A DNA stretch of 18,243 nucleotides, taken from NCBI RefSeq assembly GCF_016918735.1, contig NZ_JAFFPR010000015.1, positions 1 to 18,243 of the forward strand, given 5' to 3'. Made by a program: the position numbers and the translations under genes. Shown in pieces: positions 1-6,679 of this stretch; the stretch's first letter is position 1, and every line of letters begins with the position of its first letter. The notes under the pieces are model-generated. The model saw nothing but the letters and a program-made list of their open reading frames with translations, did no database searches and was not told the origin of the DNA. The DNA comes from Leptospira abararensis. GTDB lineage: Bacteria > Spirochaetota > Leptospiria > Leptospirales > Leptospiraceae.

Positions 1-355
1 CAGCGGTTGGAAAATTTTCTAAACGAGAGAACGCTTTCTCCGAAGAATCCTCTACCTTAGGATTATTTGCAGCATTGTTGATGAGAGCATGTATACACTT
101 GTATTTTTTTTTGATTATAGAAAGGTTATCGATGATTTCTTCTTCTTTCGTAATATCAACTTTATACCCAATGGCATCAACAGAATATTTTTGTTTTAAC
201 TTATCGGCTAATTGATTGCACCGATCTTGATCTAAATCCAATAGAACAGGAATGCCACCGGCTTCGGCAACAACTTCTGCATGTTGGCTTCCGAGTAACC
301 CCGTAGCACCGGTAATAATAATAACTTTGTCTTTTAAAGAAAATAAATCTATCAT
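1..355 (-). CDS. Short-chain dehydrogenase/reductase, PtmA-like (C-terminus outside window)
   Basis: This is the N-terminal 118 residues of a short-chain dehydrogenase/reductase; the rest lies beyond the left edge. The nucleotide-binding glycine motif TGATGLLG is at residues 15-22, an acidic residue ending the second strand is in LLDLD (about 40), VDIT is at 66-69, and the NNAA motif is in LINNAANNPK at 91-100. The catalytic Ser/Tyr/Lys part is not in view. The ATG at 355 follows AAGAGA at a suitable distance and lies 9 bp after the stop of the previous gene. TGATGLLG with NNAANNPK resembles, from memory, PtmA-type dehydrogenases of flagellin-glycan (legionaminic acid) loci, which fits the PtmE-like gene further upstream. 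The substrate is unknown. A run of nine A's encodes the lysines near residues 82-84. Confidence 0.85.
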   Translation of the reverse strand, partial: MIDLFSLKDKVIIITGATGLLGSQHAEVVAEAGGIPVLLDLDQDRCNQLADKLKQKYSVDAIGYKVDITKEEEIIDNLSIIKKKYKCIHALINNAANNPKVEDSSEKAFSRLENFPTA

Positions 356-364
356 AGAAATCTC

Positions 365-1138
365 TTAATGAAACCCGACGGTTTGACCCCCATCAATGAC
401 TACACAAGAACCAGTAATAAACGAAGCTCTTTCTGAAGATAAAAACAGTACTAAATCTGCGATCTCCTCAGGGGATCCAAATCGCTTCATTGGGACTGTC
501 GATTCAATGAGCTTTTGAATTCGGTCCGGATCTTTCTGTATCTTCTCATCCCAACTACCACCAGGAAAGTATACATTCCCAGGAGCCACACAATTGACTC
601 GAATGTTAGGGGCTAATTTTCGAGCTAAGTTTTTAGAAAGAGCGATGAGAGCCGCTTTTGCAACAGAATAATCAGTAGGTGCCCCAAAGGCCTCTAAACC
701 TGCAATAGAAGAGATAAAAATAAGAGTACCTTGTTCTTGGTGACTCATCTGCAGAAATTCTCTAGCAACATTTTCTGCTGAGGCAAAGTTCATCTGCCAT
801 GTTTTATTAAATTGACTCTCTAGTTGGAGAGGATCTGGGGTACTCCTCCCATCACCAACATTGGAAACAACAATATCCAAAGTATTCCATCTATCAGAAA
901 TAGCAGAAAAAACGCCCTTTATACTTACAGGATCAGTTGCATCTGAGGCAAATGCTAAAATAGTGCTGCTCGGGTATTGCCGTTTTAGCTCTTTCAGCAC
1001 GGAATCAACCGTTTCTTGATTTCGAGAGCAGAAGGCAACATGTGCACCTTCAACCAAAAAACTGCGAACAAGTGCTAAGCCAATTCCACGACTTCCACCC
1101 GAAATAAAGACTTTTTTATCTTTTAGATTTAAATTCAC
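365..1138 (-). CDS. Short-chain dehydrogenase/reductase (sugar oxidoreductase)
   Basis: A complete 257-residue classical SDR. It has the cofactor motif GGSRGIG at 14-20, D66 in SDATD, SNVG at 92-95 in place of NNAG, N117, S143 in FISS, and the catalytic pair Y157 and K161 (YSVAK). PG is at 186-187 and the C-terminal ITGSCVVIDGG is typical of NAD(P)H-dependent SDRs. It presumably oxidises a sugar hydroxyl or reduces a keto sugar. The start is GTG, supported by AGGGA five bases upstream. It lies 21 bp after the methyltransferase gene and 9 bp before another SDR gene. The pair of dehydrogenases next to an aminotransferase suggests keto-sugar formation followed by amination. FabG-like fatty-acid reduction is possible by sequence but unlikely here. 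Confidence 0.9.
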   Translation of the reverse strand: MNLNLKDKKVFISGGSRGIGLALVRSFLVEGAHVAFCSRNQETVDSVLKELKRQYPSSTILAFASDATDPVSIKGVFSAISDRWNTLDIVVSNVGDGRSTPDPLQLESQFNKTWQMNFASAENVAREFLQMSHQEQGTLIFISSIAGLEAFGAPTDYSVAKAALIALSKNLARKLAPNIRVNCVAPGNVYFPGGSWDEKIQKDPDRIQKLIESTVPMKRFGSPEEIADLVLFLSSERASFITGSCVVIDGGQTVGFH

Positions 1139-1143
1139 TTAAG

Positions 1144-1148
1144 TCCCT
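1144..1148 (-). promoter_or_regulatory. Ribosome binding site supporting a GTG start
   Basis: AGGGA on the minus strand, five bases before the GTG at 1138. It supports that non-ATG codon as the start of the SDR gene. Confidence 0.6.
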
Positions 1149-1159
1149 AAATCAGTTTA

Positions 1160-1831
1160 TTAGGATTTTTTATAAGCTGAGCCAACTAACATCAGCTCTC
1201 GAGACCAACGTAAAAATTTATTCTGCGTTCTAACAGGTATAAACGGACTTAGCAATGCACATAAATAATTCAGTACCGGATATTTCCAAACCACTGGAAG
1301 TTGTCGAAAGATATAGACATTGATATTTGAATAATCACATATTTTAAAAATATCCAAAAGTGAGATTTTGGTAAATGGAGTTCTATGGGTAAAGTCATCA
1401 AAATAAATTTTATAATTCGATTCCCAATCGGGAACTAAGCAGATAATTATTCCACCTGGTTTTAAAACTCGATAAGCTTCTTTAAGAAAAAAGTCGGGGT
1501 TACGCAAATGCTCAAGAAAACTCTTATTATAAATGACATCGAATGTATTGTCCTTAAATGGCAACTTATCTTTATCTGCGTTACAAAGGTGGACAGGAAT
1601 TTGATGAGTTGCCAAGTAAGTTTTGGCCTCTTTAGAAAGATCAACTCCAGTGCAGTCCAAACCCAGTTTTTTAAAATTAAGCAAAAACTCTCCTCTACCG
1701 CATCCCGGTTCGAGGATTTTTAATCCAGGTTTTAAACCAAAAGACTGATAGAGATAAGAAACTAATTTGCCTGGGTAATCGGTATACGGATGTGAGCCTT
1801 CATCATATACCACTTTTAAATAATCTGTCAC
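1160..1831 (-). CDS. Class I SAM-dependent methyltransferase
   Basis: A 223-residue class I methyltransferase. Motif I, KILEPGCGRG, is at 38-47. The acidic SAM ribose ligand is D64 in GVDLS, D86 is in NADKDKLPF, FDVIYNKSFLEHL is at 97-109 and LKPGGIII at 123-130. This is the Methyltransf_11/UbiE-like small-molecule layout. A strong AGGAGG seven bases upstream fixes the GTG start, which overlaps the stop of the VOC gene as GTGA. Its place among sugar-tailoring genes suggests O- or N-methylation of a surface sugar or its precursor. The substrate cannot be read from the sequence. The C-terminal 80 residues are rich in aromatic and hydrophobic residues and have no motif that I recognise. Confidence 0.85.
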   Translation of the reverse strand: MTDYLKVVYDEGSHPYTDYPGKLVSYLYQSFGLKPGLKILEPGCGRGEFLLNFKKLGLDCTGVDLSKEAKTYLATHQIPVHLCNADKDKLPFKDNTFDVIYNKSFLEHLRNPDFFLKEAYRVLKPGGIIICLVPDWESNYKIYFDDFTHRTPFTKISLLDIFKICDYSNINVYIFRQLPVVWKYPVLNYLCALLSPFIPVRTQNKFLRWSRELMLVGSAYKKS

Positions 1832-2265
1832 GATGCGACCTCCTCTACCAATTCCAACAAAATACCATCAATGTCATGACAGTAAGCAACTTTAACCATT
1901 CCAGACGGCGACAACGCTGGATCGTTAACAATGTTTCCACCTAAAGTTTTGATTAATTCACAAGTACGTTCAATATCATCTACAGTAAAAGCAATATGAG
2001 AACAACCCAATGTATTCGATGGAGAGTTTACTTTCTCCTTCTTTAGAGGATGCGAATGATATTCAAGTAATTCAATCATTGATCCATCGCTTGCATGCAT
2101 TTTAGCTGTTTCTAATTTCACAGATCCAATACCGACAACTGTCTCGATGAACCTACCTTCTTCGATTTCTCGTTTCCAAAGAACAAAACCTAATGCTTCG
2201 TAAAATTTCAGCGATTCCGATAGTTTTCTTACTACTAACCCAGTATGTCGCGTTTTTATAATCAT
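1828..2265 (-). CDS. VOC (glyoxalase/bleomycin-resistance) superfamily protein
   Basis: A 145-residue vicinal-oxygen-chelate protein with two beta-alpha-beta-beta-beta modules. Likely metal ligands are H7 (TRHTGLVV), E65 or E68 in the IELLEY strand, H90 (CSHIAFTV) and E138 (ILLELVE). That matches the His/Glu/His/Glu pattern of glyoxalase I and methylmalonyl-CoA epimerase-like members. VOC proteins catalyse isomerisation, epimerisation, lyase or dioxygenase chemistry through a divalent metal. Which of these applies is not visible. Its ATG overlaps the stop of the aminotransferase gene (ATGA) and its own stop overlaps the next start, so it is translated with its neighbours. A role in epimerising or isomerising a keto-sugar intermediate of this pathway is an inference. 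Confidence 0.8.
   Translation of the reverse strand: MIIKTRHTGLVVRKLSESLKFYEALGFVLWKREIEEGRFIETVVGIGSVKLETAKMHASDGSMIELLEYHSHPLKKEKVNSPSNTLGCSHIAFTVDDIERTCELIKTLGGNIVNDPALSPSGMVKVAYCHDIDGILLELVEEVAS
1839..1844 (-). promoter_or_regulatory. Consensus Shine-Dalgarno deciding a GTG start
   Basis: AGGAGG on the minus strand, seven bases before the GTG at 1831. It lies inside the 3' end of the VOC gene, so the methyltransferase has its own strong ribosome site as well as a stop/start overlap. Confidence 0.7.
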
Positions 2266-3647
2266 ACAGATTTCTTTATTGCGTCAGCTATTGCTCCAGA
2301 AAAAACGCTTAACCCTTCTAATAAGCCTTCTTCATGGATACAAAGTGGAGGTGCAAGTTTTATGGATTCACGCCCAGTATGAACAACGATTAGACCTCTC
2401 TGCAAACAATACTCTGAAATCAGATCACACAAGGATGAAAGTGGTTTGCCTTGTTTATCATTGAAGATGACTGCAGCCAATAAGCCAATTCCTTGAACAG
2501 AACTTATGTAGTCAGAATATTTCGATTGGATCTTCTTTAACTCTGCGTGAAATTTTTTACCTAATTCTTCCGAATTTTTTATATAACCGTCTTCAAGAAG
2601 TGATTCTAAATTCGCCTTCCCTGCTGCACAAATCATTGGATTGGCAGAATGAGTTGAACTCATAGAACCTATGTCAGGTAAATCCATTACCTCAGAAGAA
2701 CCTAACACTAAAGATAAAGGCAAACTAGATGCTGCACCTTTCCCACAGCACAGGATATCAGGTTCCACACCGTAATGCATATAACCAAATAATTTTCCTG
2801 TTCGTCCAAAACCTGCCTGCATTTCATCGAAAGAAACAAGAATATCATTCTGATGGGCAAACTCTACAACTGCTTGCACAAATTCCTTTGGATAAAAAAT
2901 GGCACCCCAACCTTGAAAGGTTTCCAACATAAAGCCAGAAATATCAGTAAGTGGATTGATATTTTTTTCCTTACACAATGCCTCTAATCCTTTTTTAAAA
3001 AAATCGACAGGATTCTTTACTGCCTCTTCTCTCCATGGATAGGGGAAAGGAAGGTGGTGAATATTTGGGTCAAGGTAACCAATCCATTCTTTTTGGGCTG
3101 GATTCCATCCCATCATCTGTGCACCTAAAGTGCGACCATGCCAATTCCCTTCGAAACAGATAATACCACCTTTCGTTTTCCCTTTTTTCTGACCGTAAAG
3201 TCTCATCAGTTTTAAAGCACACTCGGTGGCTTCTGTTCCTGCAGATAATAAAAAAGCTTTCTCGAATTGTTTAGGCGTATTTGTAATCAAGTAGTCAATA
3301 TATTCAATTCTTTCTAAGTTCCCATAGGTATAGGTATGTAGTAACGGCTTATCAAGGACTCGCCTTAAAGCTTCAATGATTCGCTTGTTGCCATGACCGG
3401 AATTTGTTACAAAAATTGTACTACTAAAATCTATCCAAGTATTCCCCCACGGGTCAGAAACTTGGAATCCTTCGGCCGTATCCCAAATAATTGGCATCTG
3501 CCCATGCATAGATCTTGATTCTCTTTCATACATCTTCTCTAACAAAGGAATACTTTCGGGAACAGGAATCTGAGTTTGTATTTTTCTATATTTAGAACTA
3601 ACCAACTCAACATTCTGCGGAATATGACTGAATCCGTGTCCTGCCAT
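2262..3647 (-). CDS. Class III PLP-dependent aminotransferase
   Basis: A 461-residue class III (fold type I) aminotransferase, like the glutamate-1-semialdehyde and ornithine/acetylornithine families. SAGTEATECALK (135-146) binds the PLP phosphate, NWHGRT is at 168-173, DEMQAGFGRTG is at 274-284 with D274 for the pyridine nitrogen, and K303 in CGKGAASSLPLS is the Schiff-base lysine. THSANP follows at 332-337. The usual EPxxGxGG strand reads ETFQGWGAI here. Most nucleotide-sugar transaminases are DegT/DnrJ/EryC1 (class I fold, other family), so a class III enzyme in a sugar cluster is less usual. It may aminate a keto group made by the neighbouring dehydrogenases. GGAG nine bases upstream supports the ATG, which directly abuts the neuA1 stop. 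Confidence 0.9.
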   Translation of the reverse strand: MAGHGFSHIPQNVELVSSKYRKIQTQIPVPESIPLLEKMYERESRSMHGQMPIIWDTAEGFQVSDPWGNTWIDFSSTIFVTNSGHGNKRIIEALRRVLDKPLLHTYTYGNLERIEYIDYLITNTPKQFEKAFLLSAGTEATECALKLMRLYGQKKGKTKGGIICFEGNWHGRTLGAQMMGWNPAQKEWIGYLDPNIHHLPFPYPWREEAVKNPVDFFKKGLEALCKEKNINPLTDISGFMLETFQGWGAIFYPKEFVQAVVEFAHQNDILVSFDEMQAGFGRTGKLFGYMHYGVEPDILCCGKGAASSLPLSLVLGSSEVMDLPDIGSMSSTHSANPMICAAGKANLESLLEDGYIKNSEELGKKFHAELKKIQSKYSDYISSVQGIGLLAAVIFNDKQGKPLSSLCDLISEYCLQRGLIVVHTGRESIKLAPPLCIHEEGLLEGLSVFSGAIADAIKKSV

Positions 3648-4391
3648 TTATTTATTCTCCATTTTATTCAAGTAATCTAATAACGGTGAACCATACTTCT
3701 TAATTTGAAATTCAAGTAAATCTAACTCTTCTGGTGAATCAACTTCTGTACACACTGGAGAAATATAGCCGATCACCTTATTTCCATGAAACAATTCTGT
3801 ATTTAAAACAAAAGAGCTTCTTACTACATCAACGTAACCATCGGGTATATAAACATCGGGGTAGGATTGTCTAGGGAGATTGAATCTATCCAAAGAAGTT
3901 TCCTCCGAAGTAAGAGCTGTCAGATAACCGGTATCATTCTTACGAAACCACTTAAAAGGAGATTCTGAACATGGATGAGCTGAACGTAACGCGGTTGCCT
4001 TACTATCAGCTTCCAATACCCGCACAGCTTCATCTATATGTTTTGGATCTCTTAGAGGTGTGGTCGGTCGTAAATGAACCCAAAACTCAGGTAGATTAGA
4101 TTCGTTTTCTTTCACCCATTGCATTGCATGCAACATAAAATCTCTGTCTGTTGAAGTGTCAGTAGAAAATTCAAGAGGACGAAGAAACGGGACTTCTGCA
4201 CCATACCGCTTCGCAATTTCTGCATACTCTTTTGAATCAGTAGAAACGATAGTACGGCCCACAGTCTCTGCTAATACTCCCGCTGCAATACTATAAGCAA
4301 TCAAAGGATGCCCACTAACTACAGCGAGGTTCTTATCTTTTATACTTTTTGACCCACTGCGTGCAGGTATAATAGCAACTGTATTTTTCAA
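3648..4391 (-). CDS. neuA: Acylneuraminate cytidylyltransferase family protein (CMP-nonulosonate synthetase, copy 1)
   Basis: A 247-residue cytidylyltransferase of the NeuA/KdsB superfamily, which makes CMP-activated ulosonic acids from CTP. The CTP-binding P-loop-like motif IPARSGSKSIKDKNL is at 8-22, STDSKEYAEIA is at 50-60, and LRPTTPLR (107-114) corresponds to the conserved LQPTSPLR. NLPRQSYPDVYIPDG follows in the sugar-binding half. The start is TTG, overlapping the previous stop as TTGA, with AGGTGG about six bases upstream. It differs clearly from the second neuA in this window, so it probably has a different sugar substrate. The adjacent TIM-barrel, aminotransferase and NeuB-fusion genes make it the likely activating step of a second nonulosonate route (inference). 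Confidence 0.85.
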   Translation of the reverse strand: MKNTVAIIPARSGSKSIKDKNLAVVSGHPLIAYSIAAGVLAETVGRTIVSTDSKEYAEIAKRYGAEVPFLRPLEFSTDTSTDRDFMLHAMQWVKENESNLPEFWVHLRPTTPLRDPKHIDEAVRVLEADSKATALRSAHPCSESPFKWFRKNDTGYLTALTSEETSLDRFNLPRQSYPDVYIPDGYVDVVRSSFVLNTELFHGNKVIGYISPVCTEVDSPEELDLLEFQIKKYGSPLLDYLNKMENK

Positions 4392-5224
4392 ACTAACCCA
4401 CCTACTCTAAATACATTACGAACCCAGCTTAACTGCCGCTTAAATATATCAAGGCCTTCATCATCCCGATATGCCTGCATAATGAAAGGACCTGCGTAAT
4501 TTATCTTTTGAATCAAAGATAAAACTTTATTGAATTCAGCATTACCTGTGCCTAATTCAACAGAACCCGCATTGAGTTTCCTATCTTTTATATGAATATC
4601 TGTGATATAATTTCCATAGGCTTCAAATTCTTCACTAGGATCAAATCCGAGTGAAGCGCTGTTGCCAATATCATAATTTACCGTTACCGCTTTTGAAGCA
4701 AACATTCTGACTACTTGTAAAAAATCCTTAGGGCCCAAATCTGTTTCTAAAGACAAGTGAATGTCCGATACCTCAGCTTCCTTAACCAAAGGCAAAAGGT
4801 TCTCGTAAAAAGATTTTTTATCCGATTCAGATCGTAAAGAAGATTGGTCCACACAAGGAATTACTATATCATTGACTCCGATTTCTTTGGCATGTTTCAA
4901 AAGCAAAGAAAGGACTTTTTGGCTATTTTCAACGACTGCAGAATCACTAGAATGAAGTGGAGCTTCCATAAAATAATCGGCACAGATTGAAACCACTTTG
5001 AGTCCAGTTTCCCTTATAGATTTTTTTATCTCTTCAATTCCGACTTCTGATGTGAGCGGGTTTTTATCAAAATCGTTATAATCAAGAATAAATTCTATAC
5101 AGTCCAAACCAAGCGATTGCGCAATGGGAAACTCGTCTTGCCAATAACCAACAGGATGTGCTTGGTAGCGACCATTGAATTTTGGGAGTAACCTACCTTG
5201 CATAACTCCGAGTAAATTTTTCAT
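4388..5224 (-). CDS. Sugar phosphate isomerase/epimerase-like TIM-barrel protein
   Basis: About 278 residues of the AP-endonuclease-2/xylose-isomerase-like TIM-barrel superfamily. It begins with LLGVMQGRLLPK. Probable metal ligands are E160 (LSLETD), D185 (NYDIGN), H211 (DIHIKDR) and the glutamine in IMQAYRDDEG. Members interconvert or epimerise sugars and keto sugars; the substrate here is unknown. Two starts are possible: ATG at 5224, just after the previous stop (TAGTATG, with AGGA 11 bases upstream), or ATG at 5233, overlapping that stop but only two bases from AGGA. I prefer 5224 because the family begins at this point. A related domain is fused to NeuB further upstream in the operon, so the two may act on related substrates. 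Confidence 0.8.
   Translation of the reverse strand: MKNLLGVMQGRLLPKFNGRYQAHPVGYWQDEFPIAQSLGLDCIEFILDYNDFDKNPLTSEVGIEEIKKSIRETGLKVVSICADYFMEAPLHSSDSAVVENSQKVLSLLLKHAKEIGVNDIVIPCVDQSSLRSESDKKSFYENLLPLVKEAEVSDIHLSLETDLGPKDFLQVVRMFASKAVTVNYDIGNSASLGFDPSEEFEAYGNYITDIHIKDRKLNAGSVELGTGNAEFNKVLSLIQKINYAGPFIMQAYRDDEGLDIFKRQLSWVRNVFRVGGLV
4397..4403 (-). promoter_or_regulatory. Ribosome binding site supporting a TTG start
   Basis: AGGTGGG on the minus strand, five bases before the TTG at 4391. It lies inside the last codons of the upstream TIM-barrel gene and supports TTG as the start of neuA copy 1. Confidence 0.6.
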
Positions 5225-5225
5225 A

Positions 5226-6104
5226 CTATGCATTTTCCTTTTTCAATGAAACAGAAGCGATGATCGTGTCGGTAAGACCATTGGCTGCTAAAACAGCTTC
5301 ATAAGTTTTTTCTAAGGCTTCCGAATTTAGATGATTCCAAATTTTATGCCCTCCTGGTTTTCCCTTTGCTAACCAGAATAAGTGATTGGATAAAGGATAT
5401 CTCTGAATATGTTTGATCCAATTTAGTTTTAAGTTTGCCTTTTGAATCAAAATTTCAAATGTCTTTGCATCAAACAAAAATAAATGTTGGCTCCAATATG
5501 TAAATTCACTGAATTCTTTATTTTCGTAAAGTGTAAGTAGAGCATCATTCGAACTTGGTACTTCAATAATTAGTTCCCCATTTTTTACCAATAGTTTGGA
5601 TAAGGTTTCTAAAATAGAAATGGGATCAGCGATATGTTCGAGTACATGAAAGGCTGTAATTAAATCATAGTTTTTTTGTTTTGTAGTAAGCTCTTCCAAA
5701 TTCGCATAAACAGAGACTTGATTTTTGTTAAAATGAGGCTGTAAACGAGTTTCTAATTCCACACCTTCTGCGGTATGGGCAACATTTTTTGCCTTTAGCA
5801 AAAACCCTCCAACACCACAACCGAAGTCCAAAATCTGTCGATTCACCATTTTTTCTTTCAGAAACTGGAATCTTCTTTCATCATCCTTCTCCGTTTCCTT
5901 TAGCCATTCGCGAATCTCCGGTAAGGCTTCGCCATGCATTCCCGACTCTTGATAATGAGTTTCCTTAATGTGATCAAAGGAAGATAAAAAAACTAAACCA
6001 CAATTGGTACACTCATTTATTTTGAGTGCATCATTATCTCTAACTTTACCCGGTCTTGTTTGAAAAGAATGCGATCCGCAAAGATAACAAGAATGTGCCT
6101 TCAT
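5226..6104 (-). CDS. Class I methyltransferase with N-terminal zinc ribbon
   Basis: A 292-residue SAM methyltransferase. A zinc-ribbon-like N-terminus has C6-x2-C9 (CYLCGS) and C32-x2-C35 (CTNCG). The SAM domain follows: ILDFGCGVGGFLLKA at 91-105, acidic E115-E117 region (EGVELE), DLITAFHVLEHIADP at 147-161 and NGELIIEVPS at 175-184. Proteins of this build act as C- or O-methyltransferases on sugars and lipids in polysaccharide clusters. The ATG at 6104 overlaps the gmhA stop as ATGA and is followed directly by the zinc ribbon. An in-frame extension to 6206 would lie wholly inside gmhA and has no family similarity, so I reject it. The ATG has no close ribosome site, which suggests coupling to gmhA translation. 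Confidence 0.85.
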   Translation of the reverse strand: MKAHSCYLCGSHSFQTRPGKVRDNDALKINECTNCGLVFLSSFDHIKETHYQESGMHGEALPEIREWLKETEKDDERRFQFLKEKMVNRQILDFGCGVGGFLLKAKNVAHTAEGVELETRLQPHFNKNQVSVYANLEELTTKQKNYDLITAFHVLEHIADPISILETLSKLLVKNGELIIEVPSSNDALLTLYENKEFSEFTYWSQHLFLFDAKTFEILIQKANLKLNWIKHIQRYPLSNHLFWLAKGKPGGHKIWNHLNSEALEKTYEAVLAANGLTDTIIASVSLKKENA

Positions 6105-6679
6105 TTTAAAAAGTAACCATCCTCTACTAAGCCACAGACAATATGTCCAATCATAATATGAGATTCCTGAATTCGTTCCGTTCTTTTTGATGGAACACAA
6201 ATACATTCAACTAACTCTTTTAACTTTCCGCCAGACTCGCCAGTAAGACCGACGACTTTTAAATTTTTTGATTTTGCGGTTTCGATGGTTGCTAAAATGT
6301 TTGCACTGTTTCCGCTAGTAGTGATTGGAATATAGACATCATTAGGTTGTGCTATTGCTTTAAGCTCTCTGACAAAAACTTGATCATAACCGTAATCATT
6401 CCCAATTGCAGTCGTAGAAGAACTGTTAGTTCCTAACGCCACTGCAGATAACGGATCCCGATCGAATTGAAGCCGGGAAATAAATTCCGCCGCTAAATGC
6501 TGTGAATCGGCAAAACTTCCGCCGTTTCCAGCAAATATAACTTTCCCTCCAGACTTAAGCGATTGTAAACATAGGTCAGCAAGTGCGGCGATTTGCTTCA
6601 AAATACTATCCGATTGGTAGATAGCTTTTTTAACATCTATTGAGGATTGAACCACAGCCTTAATCTTATCAATTGACAT
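6101..6679 (-). CDS. gmhA: Sedoheptulose-7-phosphate isomerase (phosphoheptose isomerase)
   Basis: A 192-residue single-SIS-domain isomerase, the usual GmhA length. It converts sedoheptulose 7-phosphate to D-glycero-D-manno-heptose 7-phosphate, the first step of ADP- and GDP-heptose synthesis in the cytoplasm. Phosphate-binding FAGNGGSFADSQH is at 49-61 and TTSGNSANIL at 120-129. The zinc ligands known from E. coli GmhA are all matched: H61, E65, Q171 and H179. The gene is preceded by AAGGA eight bases before its ATG, which overlaps the neuB-fusion stop by one base (TAATG). It forms a GDP-heptose cassette with the HddA-, HddC- and GmhB-like genes upstream, although the NeuB fusion separates it from them. 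Confidence 0.92.
   Translation of the reverse strand: MSIDKIKAVVQSSIDVKKAIYQSDSILKQIAALADLCLQSLKSGGKVIFAGNGGSFADSQHLAAEFISRLQFDRDPLSAVALGTNSSSTTAIGNDYGYDQVFVRELKAIAQPNDVYIPITTSGNSANILATIETAKSKNLKVVGLTGESGGKLKELVECICVPSKRTERIQESHIMIGHIVCGLVEDGYFLK

Noticed and set aside
1139..1159. Longest clean intergenic gap (21 bp) as a possible promoter or terminator
   Set aside because: It is too short and holds only the ribosome site of the next gene. No hairpin or promoter pair is visible.
2991..3003. T6-A7 stretch that could look like a terminator
   Set aside because: It is inside the aminotransferase coding region and has no GC-rich stem beside it.
6105..6206. N-terminal extension of the zinc-ribbon methyltransferase
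   Set aside because: The extra 34 residues overlap gmhA completely and match no family. The ATG at 6104 forms an ATGA overlap and leads straight into the CxxC ribbon.
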